Shown in pieces: positions 22,931 through 34,763 of a stretch of DNA of 64,000 bases (positions are counted from its first letter, which is position 1; the number at the start of each line of letters is the position of its first letter). Position numbers and translations under genes: made by a program. Under the pieces are notes generated by a model, which was not told the DNA's origin, did not search any database, and was given only the letters and a program-made list of their open reading frames with translations. The stretch spans positions 19,576,816 through 19,640,815 of the forward strand of contig OX459101.1 of NCBI GenBank assembly GCA_949775045.1, given 5' to 3'. This DNA comes from Metridium senile. Lineage: Eukaryota > Cnidaria > Anthozoa > Actiniaria > Metridiidae.

Positions 22931-24999
22931 ATCATAGGATTTCTGTGTCTCCCCCTTTTCCTCTGCTTTCACAAGCTCTGTTATTGTTTTCGCGATTTCC
23001 TTCGCTGCTTTTTTGCAACCACAAGCTCTTAAAGCATTAAGCAAGTCCACAACTTTTCCAGTTGTGCAATTATAGGACCAGTGGCTAAGGACTGCGGATG
23101 GTGAATCGAGTTGGTCAAGGGTTTCTTCGTTTAGTCCCAGTTTTCTTCCGAACTTGATACGATCTTTAATGAAGATATCGGTGGAGACAGTGTTAATTGT
23201 GTTCCTTACCTCGTTAGAGATATTGGCTAGTGGATCTTCAACACGTCTATGGCCTGGAAAACAAATGTTTTAACTTTTTAACAATTGCAAGCAATGTTTT
23301 ATGTTTTATGAAAACCTCACCTCACTTCTTTCTTTGTAAATACCCCCCCCCCCCCGAAAAAAAAATTAATTGAATTATAAACTTGAAATATAGTGTATAT
23401 ATGTATATATATGTATCAATCTCGAAAACCTCCTTTCTTTGTAGCTTAGCTTGATTGCCTTATGCAATCTCCACGCTTCATACTATTAAATTTTTAATTA
23501 GTCCTGGGTGCAAGAGTACTTTGTTTGGGTTGTCTCTCTTGCACCCTCCACCTATTCTTTTCCATTTTTCATTGTAAATTTGTTCTTGTGTGTATGTGGT
23601 AAATAAAAACCTTTGAACCTTTATACACATTGGGAATGGTGACTAATGATGACGATGATTGACTGCTGTAGTTATCAGATAGCAAGACAAGATGGCAATG
23701 ATAATAATAATAATCATGACTATGATCATAATATAATGATGTCCATATGAGCAGAAACAAATACATGATGCAGACAGTAAATCGAGTCATGAAATACAAA
23801 TTATTAAATACATTTAACACAAAATAGCACTAATAAAACAATAGAAAACAATACAAATAGCAAAATATCCTACTCTTTAGTATTTTAGTATTACTAATGT
23901 TTCACGTATGTTATAACCAATATAATACAAAGGTGATTATACAAAATCGCGCGCTCTGATTGGTTTGCTATCTCGGATTATCAGCCGATAACCACGTTTT
24001 CGGACGAAATGGCTGCCAGTATTTGTTTTGTCACTGTTAGCGAAGATGAAATTGAAAACTTTAAAGAAAATACTGTCCCAAAATCGACTAAAGAAGCTAC
24101 AAAGTTTGGTGTCAAGCTATTTAAAGGTATCATAGTTAATTTTCACGTTGCTCAAGACTCACCACTCGGTAAATATTCATCACCGATAATCACTTCGCCT
24201 TCGGCGAATAACTGTTAAATATTATAATGTTTGCACTTTAACGAGAACACACAAAAATTCTCACCATATTGAAGTAGTCTCACAAGATGCGCAAAGTGTT
24301 TGTTGGTTTTGAAACAGTCTGATTCAGTCAGTTTCTGGTTTACTTGATGGAAAGGTACTCTTGGTAGTAACGATAACAATTCTTCTACCCCGCCAGTCTC
24401 CCACCGTTTCTCACAGTCGTAAATTCTATCCTTCAGCACATCGTCACCGGAAAAACACGGAACTATCGCAGAGACTATATCTGCTGGAAACTCTCTTAAA
24501 GCTGCGAAATCTATGCCACGGTATTCAACCCAAGATTTCTACAAAAAAATGTTTATAATTAATGATGGTAGCTATTATCACTTTTTTTAACGTCTCAATT
24601 CTTCTAGACTGGACACTTATATGCCATGCTAATGGGGAAGATTCAGACACACACTCACTACCTCTACGTTTAATTATTTTGCATACAATTCAGCTCACAT
24701 GTTCATTTTTGCGGAGGGAGGAAAACCGGATAACCAGGAGAAAATCTCTCGTGGCAAAGAAGAGAAGAACACATCAAACAAACTCAACTCACTTATAATC
24801 TATGCCTGAAGCAGGACTCGAACTTGGCCACCCATGCCACCCATTATGACAATGATAAACATAATTATTATTATGATGATGATAACGGTTAAATGCTACT
24901 GTTGAATGAGATTCTTGTAATTCGGAATGATAATGATGATGAAGATACGTACTGATGATAAAGAGGTTGATGATGATGCCAATGCCAATAATAATAATA

Positions 25000-25030
<31 letters not shown>

Positions 25031-28000
25031 CAATGATAGTGGCGTTGACGAAGACGGTTGTGATGATGCTGATAGATTTGATACTGGTGATGCAAGATAA
25101 TGATAAATATATTTATTGGGGTTTTGGTCATATTAGTTTGCAGACAGTTATTAAAAAAAACAGGTCACCATACTTATTTTTCCTCTATTTTGGACTGACC
25201 TTACAATTTTCTTTATCTTCATCTGCTTCGTGAGAGACGATATCTTCAACGACTCGAAATAGTTGCAATGCACAAAGGTGTTTGTTGGGGTCTTCCTGGC
25301 GATGGAAGTCGATATGTATCTCTTTACGACTTGTTTTGATTTGAAATGGTTTTATACATTCGTCCTGTTGCAAGAATCTATATGTAAAACCATAAAACTC
25401 ATTATAAGTAATTCATGTGAAATTTAGTAAAGAAATGAAAACGACTCATGTTGTAAATCTTTTACGCAATTTAGTATGGATCATTTCATCAATTACTCAG
25501 AATACAGTCAATTTAAAGCGGGAAAGTTGACTCACTTAACTGGTCATAGACGAGTAAAAATATTGCAGGATAGGACTGGATCGATTGAAAATATCCAGCA
25601 ATAGTTTTACTCGCCTATCTAGCCCTCAAGTAAAAAGATATTTGCTTTATAAAAGAACAAAACCTTTTGGCTAGATAATAAATGTATAGCTTATTAAACC
25701 GTTTGATGTGTAATATGGCTGGATATTTTATGTTTCACTCGTAAAATATCCAGCCATATTACACATCAAACTGTCTACAGCCAATCAGAATACTTGAAAG
25801 ACCTTCTATGCTCGGTGGTATTCAACTGTCTCTTCACATGAGACATTGTGGGTTTACGTTTAATTATTTTATATGACGTGGGATAAAATAGCGTTTTTTT
25901 TTACAGTTATTGTTTTAAGTTCAGTTCACACTTGACTTACTCCAGGAAGAAATCTGTTTTCCATTTTGACGGGTCGATGTCATTCACGTGGACATAGGCT
26001 TTGTCGTTGTTTCGCATTTTCTGGTCAGCGGTTGCTTCCTCCAAGACATGATAATCTAAACGAGGCACAAACATTACTACAGAATTTCTGATTGTTAGAA
26101 CATCCTTTTCTGTTCGTCCAAGCTTTCAAACCCAACAAAAGATGCTGAGCCTAATAGCACAATTTTAAAAACAATTAAACATTAACGCATTGAGAGACGT
26201 GAACGAACTCTAGTCTAGTAACCACTACTCAGTCGTTTTTGCAGTGAGTAACTGTGGATGCTTCTATTAACCCATTTATTTGAATAACCACTACTTGGTC
26301 GTTTTTGCAGTGAGTAACTGTGGATGAATCAATTTACTCAGTTTTTTGAGTAACTACTATTCAGTCGTTTTTGCAGTGAGTAACTGTGGATGGATCAATT
26401 TACTCAGTTTTTATGAGTAATTAGCCACTACTCAGTGGTTTTTGCGGTAATAGTGGATGTAACGTTTGATTCCTTCATTAGTAGATTCTACTCTAGTCTT
26501 CTAGTACTAATCACTATTTATAACAAGCAAATACTAACCTCTTTCTCCTGTCAATCTCTTCGTCAATTTTTCTTGCCGATTGTTTGCAACACATGTTAGT
26601 TTAAGTTGTAACTTTGAGCTGTCCTTGCACTTTTTGTTTTGGTAAGCAGCAAAACTAACTGTGCAAGGAAGAGCAGTATACAAATTCGGGTACAGATTTT
26701 GTGCTGTATTGACAACACCGTGGACCGTTGTCCAAGGCCATAACCTGTTTACAAACAAATTGGATAAAATTAGCTGTAGACTTATGAATAACTTCTCCAA
26801 AAAATATACAAACGTAATGAAAAAACCGTGTTATGCATCATTGTCCTGTCACTGTCCTGTCAGCTGTCCTGTCACTGTATGTTAACTATTCCCTCCTAGG
26901 AGAGTCTGTCGTGACGATTTCTGAAATCGAGCAAGAAACTCACCATACGCCATCATTCTATCGGTATCGTAACATTTACTTTATTATCAGCATCATTTCT
27001 AGGGAATAATGGTTCCAATTTATAACTCACCCACAAAATCGTTGTACTTGTAGTTCAACAACATTTCCAAGTACGTTAGTTTTAACACCATCAGTAGTAA
27101 TATCTTCCCAAAGAAACGGAGGGTTCCTTGTATCATCTAATCGTAAAAGACGAACGTTTGCAGCTTGTGATCGCGACGAAATTGGTACACTAATGTGGAC
27201 AGGTTTTGAAAACATCACATCTTTGAAGCCACTGAATAACAACACTGGACATGGAACGCACTGAGGATCGTCGATCAAATGATCAGGAACGGGCAGAACC
27301 TATATTGATATTAATTTATAGTTTAGTTTTTTTTGAGGGTGCGGTATAGAAGGGTTCCTGACTGTATTGCAATAATGGAGATGAGGGACTGCTCATTTGT
27401 GCCATAGAGAAGAATATGATGATGATTGCGATGACAAAATGATGAGTATGTGTAGACCCATTTCAAAAACGTTCTAGGAGTAAACGGTGAATGGCGGTTG
27501 CGCGACCGAAATGAATTGCGGTTACGCATATAAGATATGTTAGTGTTTTTCTGAATTGCTAGTGTCATATATTAGAATAGGAGCTGAGCATTGTATAATA
27601 AATAGGCCCCTTCAGTTTCCACGCCATTTTGAAAGGTAGCCAGGCCTTTGAATCGAATAGAGACGAAGGTTGAGTATGCAGTGATAAAGACCTTTTAACA
27701 CCTCGTGGGACATATTATTCGCGTGTCTCTGTGATTGCAAGCTCAACGTTCGTCTCGCTTTGATGCAAAGGCCAGGCTACCTTTCAAGATGGCGCATGCA
27801 GGGAACTGTGAAGGGAACTGTATTACGTTTTCTGACATAAAAAAAATGTTTTAAAATAAGTACATTACCTGTAATGCTCCTTTAGTCGTTCTATCGACGG
27901 CTCCTTCAGGAAAACGAAGTGTGATGTCTGGAAACACCGACGACTTGACTACACACCCACTGACCGGGACCTCAAATGTATCTTTGATGACCCTGCTGAC

Positions 28001-29343
28001 TACTGCCACAGCAGTCAGCTTGGTAAGCTGTACTTCGATGTATTGTGCATTTTTTGGAAGTTTTTCGGGGGGTACTGAGGCCTGCTGCAACTCTGACGAT
28101 GTAAAGAAGAATACAACATATCTTAAAGTGTCAGTTAATGTTCAATGTTACAAAGAACCGAAAAAGGAAAGAAACAATGAAGGAAGGAAACTAAAGTTGG
28201 AAAGGGAGAAAGAATAATATGGAAAATATAATCAGCACCAGAAGTTCATAACCAGAAGTTTCCATCTTGATAATAAACCTATCCCCTATCAGAAACGCAA
28301 GTGCTTTTTAGATTTTCACGATCAGCCAATCATTGCGCTTTAGCGTGACAGGCGAAGCAGCAATATTGCGCCCTTGACGGCCACGAAGTAAAGAAATGAT
28401 TACTTTCTTGTTTGTCACGCCATTTCACCCAACCAATCAGATTACGATCTAAAATAGCGCAATTGCTTTTCTGATAGGGGATAAGGTTATTACGAAGATG
28501 GACACTGGTTGATATGAACTTTTGTCAGCACATAATTTCATGTTTCTCGTGTATCAAGCTCAACCTCTATAACATGTGATATATTGACCACATCTATAGA
28601 ACATTGAAGCGTTTCCCCGTTGGTTCAATTTCACATTGTTTTCATTAACACGGGCTGTATGGAATTCTAATGACTATATTGAGAGATGGTCAATTTCAAC
28701 TTGTTTTACCTTCTGTTTCTTCCCATACTTGACTTTCCTCATTCAAGACTTTTACTATAGTCTCATATCCTTCTTTTTCTCCTGGCCCACAATGCAACAT
28801 CATTATAACTAGTGGCAACCCTAACTGTAAGGAACTCGGACCCAGTCTTACGATTGAGCTTACTAAATGTTCCGTTGAATTTGCAGGGGAGGGGAGAGTC
28901 AGTTTTGTATCGCATTTTATTCTTGTAGGCTCGTAGACACAATTTGCAGGAACAAAAAGAACGAAACCGTTGATTGAATGATGGTAGGTGCCACCTTGTT
29001 GATCGCTGCAAAAAATAAAAAAAAAATGAAAATGAAAATGAAATAGAATAAAAAATCATAAAAAAGTAAAATGGTAAAATGAAAATGATCTACGCGGTGA
29101 TTTAAACAGTTTATGACTGTTACCGTTTCTCTCTATGGGTTGCCTGTGCTGTACTGTTGCACGCTGTAGATATGCGAAGTATTATGGGATAATGCTTTCC
29201 ACCCAATTTGTTACAGTATATATTATTAGGCTAGGGAGCCTACTTAGATTGACCTTGGCCAATGCGGCACTCGAGAAAGAACTGGTTGTGAAGCCTTTAC
29301 TAATTATTTCACATGCCCATAGTTGTTCTTTTGCCATACAGCA

Positions 29344-29374
<31 letters not shown>

Positions 29375-32300
29375 CAGATTAACAATTAAAGAATCCAAGT
29401 CAACCACATTGTATTGCGCGCTGGACATTGCCAAATAATCGCTAGTCGCCATTTTGCTTGCCATGAAAAATGGCCGACTTTTGGGTTTGTGAAGTGAATC
29501 CATTTCCATCGGCCTTTGAATTACTGCAAGATGGTTCATAAATATCGTGAAAAGTTCATCAATGGTACTTCTTAAAGTTTTTCGATGGTTTGGAAAAAGT
29601 TTGATCCTTTATTGATGTATTATTTGAATTCAATGGTCGCTACTGATCTCCCCGTCTGACAATGGCCAAAAAGTCGAAATATTGTGAAGAGAATGCCTCT
29701 AAAACATTCAACCTACTTACTTTGGAATCAAAGGATGGAGAATTTAGGTATTAGAAGTTATTGTTTCTTGTCACGCTCGACACAAGACAAGTCAACTCCA
29801 CTGAGCATATTCGCTCAATATAACAAAGCCTTCTCTAATGTTCTCTCTACCCAGATGGAAAGCGGTTAATTTCAAGAACACTTTTAATACATCCTGAAGT
29901 CCGAAAAGCAACTTAGAACACTTTTAGACAATTTTATATTACTAAATCGTCCATATTAGTAAGTAGATTTGTTATCGTAATTTTTATCGTGAATTTTATC
30001 ATGAATTTATTGTAAGAATTACTGTATTTGAACTGTAATTTATGAATATGTAATTCAGCTTTTGTATTGTACCAGTTATTATCAATAAACCATCTATTTA
30101 TTCATAAAATCTACAGATTGTTGCGGCACGCGTGACTCAAAGGGTTGCATAACCCGCATGTAAACAATGATATAGGAGCGCAAAGCATTGTGGTTGACTT
30201 GGATTCTTTAATTATTAATCATATGCTTATTTTCCATTATATGCTTATATTTCCGTATATATTGTATATATTAAATTTAACGATCGTTTCGTTCTTTTCG
30301 CACTTTGAGGTGCAAAATCGCATTTTGCAAATACAGAACCTTTTATATTATCAAAACTTTAGAAATAAGTTACAATCGATCAACGGATCTACCAATCAAC
30401 TTTATGTGCGTGTTTAGTTTATACAAACTAATTGTGGATCCGGTTGTAGACACACACGGACTACTGTAGAAGGAATACATGGATTTCTTTGACCGCTTAT
30501 CAATCCAAAAGAAAATATAACGTACATGATTACATAAAGTCGTCAAGTGCCAGGTCATGGTGTGTCAGTTAGATAAAAGATAACTCTTCACTGCCACGCA
30601 AGATATATTTATATATATACATATTGGGGTTCCTTTGTCACTATACATTCCGCTGACCGTTAGTATCGAAGATTTTTTTGGCCTTACTCCTCGCCCGTGA
30701 TGTAGCATAATCATCCCATAATGCTTCGTATATTTACAGAGAATTACTATTACAAGGTAAGTACCACTTGTCTAACTTTCATTTTCACGTTATCTAGCTG
30801 TACTATTTGCATCCTCGGGAACCCAGGGTTTATAGTCTGTCACTCGTTCCTCGCTCCCATCGGATTCGGAATTCGTAATTGATTCGGAACATTATAGGTA
30901 ATATATAATTTTTTTTAAACAAATCGAGTCTTAACTTGTGCAATTAAATACGCTATTGTTAAATAGAACATCGGTGCTAACGGGAAAATGGAGTAATAAT
31001 ACAAAATTGCTTACATTGCATAAATTACCGCGTTGATCATCTTATAATTCAATCATATATAACTGCAGTACACATTAGTTATATTATTAATTAAAGAATA
31101 GGAAATGAAGTACGAAATATAATATAAAATAGAATAGTCAAACTCAAACAACAATTAATTAATGAATCCAAGTAACGATCCCGGAGGGTGGACTCCTGTA
31201 CATAATGGATAGGGGTGCTCGACGGACCTTTTAGGGTCGAAAATAAGACCCTCGCATACCTTTTAGGGTCTCGAACTGGCACCATAATTTTAAGGGTCAG
31301 TTTTCGATCTTAAGATTATACATATTGAAACAGTGTCATATAAAAATAATAATTATTAACTGCACCAATACATCAACATTGATGAGATGAGTGTGTATTT
31401 ATCAATTTTAAATTAAAAAATGTTAAATGTGGTCGTACGTTTTAGGGTCTGAAATCAGTATCAGTATATGAGTTAGTTTATGCGTAATAATTTTAGGGTC
31501 ATTTCTAAAACCGTCCGTCGAGCACCCCTATCAATTTTTCAAGGGAGTTCCCCCGGGCAACGATCTATATTATTAAACTTACACGTTAATATAAACTTCT
31601 TCGTCAAACGGAAAATCAGTGTCCAGATCATCGGAGTCTTCCGAAAGAGATACATCAAAGTCTATAGGTAACAAGTAATACAAGTAAGACGTAGCCTACG
31701 TAATTCGTATCAGACGCAGGACGTAACGTAAGGAATTAGCTACGACACAAAACACGTAACGTGCTTAACAAGCTACACACGTAAGTTGTTGCTTACGTAA
31801 TTCAATTCATATATGTGAGACCTTGCGTACGTTAATTAACTACACACGTGAAGATTTATCGTAACGAGCTACCTGGTACGTAAGACGTAACGTACATACC
31901 AAGCTACACACGTGAGACGTGATGTGCATAATGAACTACACACGTAAGATGTGACTCATACGTAACACGCTACCCGTGTAAGACGTAACGTACGTAACAA
32001 GCGACACCCGTGAGACGTAACGTGCGTAAAGATTAACCGTAACGTAACGAGCTACATACGTAAGACGTAACGTACATACCAAGCTACACACGTGAGACGT
32101 AAAGTGCATAATGAGCTACACACGTGAGATTGAACGTATACGCGCGTGCCATGAGCGCTAAGGATGCATGGTAAGCTGTTTTACCTCGTCTCCTTCGCGT
32201 TTGTATTACTTGATATATACGTGCATTTATAATTATCAACGGTAGTCTTTGCTTTGGTTCGATCAGACCTTTAGTAATATGTCCACAATCATGTGCAAAA

Positions 32301-32709
32301 TACCTTGGGACACAATCTGGTTTTTACATGAAAAATATATATTTCAACATGGATCATTTTTCCGTTTCCCTCTTCTCTCCGTAACAATCAGTTGAGTTTT
32401 GGGAATGTGAAACGGTTGTCATTTGAAAGACCAATTAACATTGCTCAGGAGGTAGGGGGTTTGCAAATCAAATTGATACATTTTGTATATTTTTTTGACA
32501 ATGTCCCAACAATTTTGCACATGATTGTAGCTCTTATATCTATCTCTTGATATTAGTCTATAAAAACCGGTCAAAGAGATTTGGTTGGTATCTTTTAGGA
32601 TATTTAAATTATAATTTCTAATTTCGATATTTATAACAGGATAGTTCCGTTTTGTTAAGTACTACATTTGGTGCAACATACCTTGTTCGAGTTCCATTGC
32701 TTCCTCACT
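22889..32709 (-). CDS. PIDD1/ankyrin-like ZU5-ZU5-UPA-death-domain protein, ten exons
   Basis: Exons (minus, 5' to 3'): 32709-32682, 31661-31583, 29005-28710, 28092-27869, 27299-27031, 26744-26539, 26055-25941, 25377-25200, 24538-24265, 23253-22889. All borders are GT/AG and all phases match, giving 673 residues from ATG 32697. Residues 1-31 acidic (SEDSDDLDTDFPFDEE). ZU5-1 ~33-165 (GFVLFVPANCVYEPTRIKC). ZU5-2 ~172-294 (GCVVKSSVFPDITLRFPEGA; FSKPVHISVPIS). UPA ~295-461 (LWPWTTVHG...). Helical segment 462-552, perhaps CARD- or death-like. Death domain ~566-643 (KDRIKFGRKLGLNEETLDQL ... W). PIDD1 adds N-terminal LRRs, not seen here. The PIDD/UNC5CL self-cleavage motif HFS is replaced by RFC (292-294) and KLT (155-157). 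A further upstream coding exon is possible, as the first exon has an acceptor. Confidence 0.87.
23935..24212 (+). mobile_element. Truncated element carrying a first exon of a Crypton/ZMYM-QRICH1-like protein
   Basis: Inside the last intron of the PIDD-like gene, opposite strand. GCGCGCTCTGATTGGTTTGC leads to ATG at 24009; MAASICFVTVSEDEIENFKE then STKEATKFGVKLFKG is followed by donor AAAG|GTATC at 24126/24127. The pattern 'V.EDEI..F......KSTK.AT..GV..F' is what I know from the N-terminus of Crypton-derived tyrosine-recombinase/DUF3504 (ZMYM, QRICH1) proteins in invertebrate transposons. It ends with CTTCGCCTTCGGCGAATAAC. No recombinase core is present, so it is a deleted non-autonomous copy. 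Confidence 0.55.
24990..25032. repeat. (ATG)n trinucleotide run in intron
   Basis: Pure GATGATGATG tract. Its Met and His frames on the two strands are not coding. Confidence 0.95.
25535..25795. mobile_element. Hairpin element (single copy of the 52-kb array family)
   Basis: GTCATAGACGAGTAAAAATAT at the left, then a hairpin: TTTGATGTGTAATATGGCTG paired with CAGCCATATTACACATCAAA. The same tag and hairpin occur as an amplified array at 51,960-53,165. Confidence 0.8.
26210..26460. repeat. 66-bp minisatellite family, ~3.5 units
   Basis: Units ACTACTCAGTCGTTTTTGCA then GTGAGTAACTGTGGATG, same orientation as the larger array at 50,830-51,465. Confidence 0.9.
27606..27818. mobile_element. Palindromic MITE in PIDD-like intron
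   Basis: CAGTTTCCACGCCATTTTGA with AAGGTAGCCAGGCCTTTG at the left mirrors CAAAGGCCAGGCTACCTTTC and AAGATGGCGCATGCAGGGAACTG at the right. Confidence 0.8.
28262..28502. mobile_element. Palindromic MITE in PIDD-like intron
   Basis: CCATCTTGATAATAAACCTA and TCCCCTATCAGAAACGCAAG pair with GCAATTGCTTTTCTGATAGGGGA and TAAGGTTATTACGAAGATGG. Confidence 0.85.
29167..30735. mobile_element. Compound inverted-repeat element in PIDD-like intron
   Basis: Outer pair: TATGCGAAGTATTATGGGATAATGC (29,170) with CATCCCATAATGCTTCGTATA (30,712). Inner pair: TTAAAGAATCCAAGTCAACCAC (29,388) with GTGGTTGACTTGGATTCTTTAA (30,190). An ATG at 29,662 (MAKKSKYCEENASKTFNLLT) is followed by a donor-like TTTAG|GTATTA, possibly an exon of element origin. 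A TA microsatellite lies at 29,347-29,375. Confidence 0.6.
31181..31558. mobile_element. hAT-like MITE with AACGATC duplication
   Basis: CCGGAGGGTGGACTCCTGTAC at the left and AAGGGAGTTCCCCCGGG at the right are imperfect inverted ends, with inner GGGGTGCTCGACGGACC / GTCCGTCGAGCACCCC. AACGATC at 31,174-31,180 and 31,559-31,565 is the target duplication. Related to elements at 58,752 and 62,865. It lies 18 bp from a PIDD-like exon (31,583), close to its donor. Confidence 0.8.
31690..32150. repeat. CpG-rich ACGTAAGACGTAACGT degenerate repeat in intron
   Basis: Dense ACGT palindromes in ~44-bp steps (ACACACGTGAGACGTAA..., AACGAGCTAC). A longer block, GTAAGACGTAACGTACATACC, recurs ~180 bp apart (31,880 and 32,060). 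Its CpG content stands out from the AT-rich surroundings. Confidence 0.75.
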
Positions 32710-32914
32710 CTATAAAATAGAACAAGAATAATAAACTATCAAATTGAAGATTTTCAACTTTTGTTGAACAAATTATGTTATTGAAATATATGTAAAATAA
32801 ATAAATATATGAATGAAAAAGTAAACAGTCAAACAAATAAATAAACAAACAATTAATTGAATACATAAATAATTAGATCAATAGATTTATTATATCAATT
32901 TTTATTTCCCTTGC

Positions 32915-33280
32915 GCGCAAATCCTGTAATCTGATTGGCTCTCAGCAGAGTGATTCAAGCAAGAATCGCAATATTTTGAGTCCGAATCGCATCTTTTTGT
33001 GTCAGCCAATGAGATTACAGGAAACTAACAACCTAACCAATCAAATGCCAGTAAATAAAATGTAAAAAATGCCAGTTTTAAAGTGTTTTTTGACAGTTTT
33101 GTCCAAGTCCAAAAACATGAATTCAATAAATTACAGAACGAATATAATCCTAAAGCATCGAAATACTGCTATAGAAACAGATTTCCCAATTATTGTTGGT
33201 GTCTATTTGGAGAAAATGTGGTTAATTTTCCATCAAATTACAAACAAACTAATGATTGTTTGAAAGAAGTTCGCTAAAAT
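32915..33280 (+). other. Palindrome plus unrecognised small ORF
   Basis: CCTGTAATCTGATTGGCT (32,925) pairs with AGCCAATGAGATTACAGG (33,005). Downstream an acceptor-like TTTTTTGACAG at ~33,100 leads into an open frame to 33,277 with unusual composition (KLQNEYNPKASKYCYRNRFP). I do not recognise it. It may be an element-borne exon. Confidence 0.3.
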
Positions 33281-33692
33281 ATCTATTTGTAATTTTTATA
33301 TTAGATATCTGTCAATTATAAAATTATTGCCTTGTTTATCGCTTGCGAATTCTAAAGTTTAATTCCACAAACTTCAAACATTACTCTGATTTTAGGGCAA
33401 AGTTATTTCGCCCCATGGAGCTTAGGATTAAAATTTTGTTTACTTTTTGCGCGTCACTGCATTGCAGATATGCACGGGCTCAATGCTAACAAGTTTTGTG
33501 GTTTGACGTGCAGGCTCGGTTACAAAAGATTTACCTAGATACTTAAAACAAGCTCATTAGAAAAACATTTTTTTTCTCTACTATAAAATTGATATTATAA
33601 GAGTTAAATAATAAATATAATAAATTCAATCAATGTCATCAAACTAATTATCTTACTGAGAAAACATATAATGTTTACTGCATCTCATCTAA

Positions 33693-34763
33693 TTAACAAA
33701 TAGAACAGGCTTTTCCGTGCTCTGTTCAGTTATAAAGCACGATGAAAGTGACGAGAGCACGAAAGAAGTGATGGGAGAAGCACGAGCTGAAAGCGAGTGC
33801 TTCTCCTCACTTCTTGAGTGCTCTCTTCACTTTCTGAGTGCTTTATAACTGAACAGAGCACGGAAAAGACTGTTCTATTTGTTTTATTATATATTTGCTC
33901 ATTTATTTTAAGCTTAAATCACTTTAATTTCACGTTTTTTATCGATTAAGTTACTGATTCTTGTTCAAAATTCTCCCTACTAACATTCATGTGAGTTCTC
34001 GAGCGCTGATTGGTTACCGTCTTGGTTTCCTATTTCGGTCTCCTATAACACTGTCACGCCACGCTACACTTGTGCGAATGAAATTCAATCTATGCAAAAG
34101 GGACTGCAAAAGGCCGATAAAAACAAGTTTTTATGGATAAACGATGAATGAAAATCACTTTTCTGTAAGTAAAAAATTGTAATAAATGCCAGTTTGTTCT
34201 CATGGAGCATATGTGTTTTAAATTTATGCCGTTTTGCAGTCCTTTTGACAAATTTTCACCAACTGTTCGTCCCAAGCAAACCGTTTGCTGAAACTGATAG
34301 TAATCTTAATTTTTTTCAGCAAAAACATGCTCAAAGTTGTTTTTGTTAGAGAATGCAATATTTAGGGATCGTTTGGAAAGCTATGCTTTTTGTAGAAGTC
34401 TTGAAATCATCAAGTTTGGTGTAATTTTATATTTGGCCGGTTTTGAGTCCTATATATTTTGCGATTTGTTTTTTGGTGACTTTTTGGTTGTATTTTACGT
34501 TTTTTTTCTTTTGAAACTTCACTTTGCCTTCTAAATATAAACAATAGATTGTATTTCTGTGTGAAAATAGGCTGATTCTCAATATTTCCTGATTTAAAAT
34601 ATCTTATTTTAGTGTTTTGTTTTCTAATTTTGCCAGAGCTTGAAAGAAATCGAGTTCGGTGCGTGACAGAGATTCGTGATGATGTCGTCACAACTGTGCT
34701 CCGTTCACCTATAAAGCACAGTGCTCGACCAATCACAACGCGCGTAGTATCTCAAATATATAA
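33693..34763. mobile_element. 1.07-kb compound insertion replacing the TRIM copy 3 stop
   Basis: TAA at 33,690-33,692 and 34,764-34,766 flanks the insert. Joining the flanks restores CATCTAAATACCTG, which on the minus strand reads Q-V-F-R-stop as in copy 1. The left part (33,695-33,880) is a large hairpin: CCGTGCTCTGTTCAGTTATA paired with TATAACTGAACAGAGCACGG. The rest begins TTATTATATATTTG and ends CAAATATATAATAA (14-bp inverted ends). Its body (33,990-34,330) resembles 38,641-38,900. A 3-bp TAA duplication fits PIF/Harbinger, but no transposase is present. Confidence 0.8.

Noticed and set aside
24955..25131. Met-rich and His-rich ORFs
   Set aside because: Products of an (ATG)n trinucleotide run in an intron.
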